Shown: positions 6,791 to 7,179 of the stretch, in pieces
Position numbering within the stretch: position 1 is the first letter of the stretch
Layout: every line of letters starts with the position of its first letter
Assembly (NCBI GenBank): GCA_035760865.1
Contig: DASTSE010000041.1
Span: 1-7,179, forward strand
Length of the DNA stretch: 7,179 nt
Reading direction: 5' to 3'
Origin: Dokdonella_A sp035760865
Lineage (GTDB): Bacteria; Pseudomonadota; Gammaproteobacteria; Xanthomonadales; Rhodanobacteraceae
The notes under the pieces: generated by a model
Seen by the model: the letters and a program-made list of their open reading frames with translations, nothing else
Told to the model about the DNA's origin: nothing
Database searches by the model: none
Made by a program: the position numbers and the translations under genes

Positions 6791-6797
6791 ACGCACG

Positions 6798-7179
6798 ATG
6801 CCCGACCAGCCCGCTCACGCCGAACCCGCCCACGCCGCCGAACCCGCCGCCGACGCCGGCAAGCCGCGCACGGCGCGCCCGCGCGAGCCGCTGCAGGTCA
6901 CGATCAATGGCAAGCCGTACTTCCACGACGGCGATCCGGCGATGCCGCTGTTGTGGTTCCTGCGCGACACGCTGCGCCTCACGGGCAGCAAGTTCGGCTG
7001 CGGCATCGGCAGCTGCGGCGCGTGCACGGTGCTGCTCGACGGCAAGGCGATGCGCGCCTGCGTGCTGCCGATGAGCGCGGCGGCGACGCACCAGGTCACG
7101 ACGATCGAGGGCCTCGAGGGCGACGCGTTGCACCCGGTGCAGCAGGCGTGGATCGAGGAGGACGTCGCGCAATGCGGCT
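6798..7179 (+). CDS. (2Fe-2S)-binding small subunit of a molybdenum hydroxylase, 3' end cut by window edge
   Basis: 127 codons are present and the frame is open at the right edge. Residues about 32-92 form a plant-type ferredoxin domain: KFGCGIGSCGACTVLLDGK has Cys at 68, 73 and 76, and Cys88 (MRACVLP) completes the first [2Fe-2S] site. From about 111 (HPVQQAWIEEDVAQCG) begins the helical second [2Fe-2S] domain; the last whole codons, C126-G127, are the start of its usual CGxC motif. Complete small subunits are about 150-160 residues, so roughly 30 are missing. The protein passes electrons from a molybdopterin large subunit, as in isoquinoline 1-oxidoreductase (IorA), aldehyde or xanthine dehydrogenases; the large subunit gene would be expected next. 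The substrate cannot be inferred. Residues 1-30 are an unusual Ala/Pro/His-rich extension with no Tat motif. Confidence 0.9.
   Translation, partial: MPDQPAHAEPAHAAEPAADAGKPRTARPREPLQVTINGKPYFHDGDPAMPLLWFLRDTLRLTGSKFGCGIGSCGACTVLLDGKAMRACVLPMSAAATHQVTTIEGLEGDALHPVQQAWIEEDVAQCG
6816..6848 (+). repeat. Imperfect tandem duplication in the N-terminal extension of the [2Fe-2S] subunit
   Basis: CACGCCGAACCCGCC (6816-6830) is followed at once by the same unit with one extra GCC (6831-6848). They encode HAEPA and HAAEPA, giving a low-complexity segment ahead of the ferredoxin domain. Slippage is the likely origin. Confidence 0.6.

Larger units (their letters stand above)
6641..6797 (+). other. Intergenic region before the [2Fe-2S] subunit gene
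   Basis: These 157 bases contain no supportable gene. GACAAT at 6740-6745 is a possible -10 box (4/6) without a clear -35 box. A short perfect hairpin, TGCGGG-ctcga-CCCGCA, spans 6762-6778 between that box and the ribosome binding site and would fall in the 5' untranslated leader. The stop of the transporter continues into GGCGG, as also seen after the PhzF-family gene, but no strong terminator is visible. Confidence 0.35.

Noticed and set aside
4952..6796. 614-codon minus-strand frame opposite the transporter
   Set aside because: The plus strand encodes a complete APC permease here; the antisense product is Arg/Asp/Glu-rich composition noise.

Overview
The window is a very GC-rich chromosomal segment, almost certainly from the gammaproteobacterial order Xanthomonadales (Lysobacterales). 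Two features point there. One is a single polypeptide joining aspartate kinase to diaminopimelate decarboxylase (lysAC), an arrangement known from Xanthomonas and Xylella. The other is a MurL-type epimerase gene directly downstream, a peptidoglycan D-glutamate route described in Xanthomonas. I cannot name the genus. The content is ordinary core metabolism, with no phage, transposase, CRISPR or defence genes visible.

Left part, minus strand (positions 4075 down to 1): lysAC, then a 42-codon ORF, then murL, which runs off the left edge with at most a few C-terminal residues missing. The three frames are chained by stop/start overlaps (GTGA, then ATGA), so they look like one translationally coupled transcript. 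LysAC starts the aspartate pathway and turns meso-diaminopimelate into lysine. MurL inverts the L-Glu of UDP-MurNAc-L-Ala-L-Glu to D-Glu. The operon therefore touches both special amino acids of the peptidoglycan stem. The partner ligase MurD2 would be expected just beyond the left edge.

Right part, plus strand: three genes with separate leaders of about 160-170 bases each. They are a PhzF-family isomerase/epimerase-like protein (4246-5154), an APC-superfamily amino acid transporter of LAT/SteT type (5318-6640), and the start of a [2Fe-2S] small subunit of a molybdenum hydroxylase (6798 to the right edge). Nothing shows that these three work in one pathway.

The most unusual signals are repeats placed inside or against genes. 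A 71-base REP-like inverted repeat lies inside the murL reading frame, just before its ATP pyrophosphatase loop, and adds about 24 Ala/Ser-rich residues. A second, different palindromic repeat forms the end of the 42-codon ORF and abuts the murL ribosome binding site. A third palindrome follows the stop codon of the PhzF gene. No new biological system is evident; the repeat-gene interplay around murL is what merits a second look.
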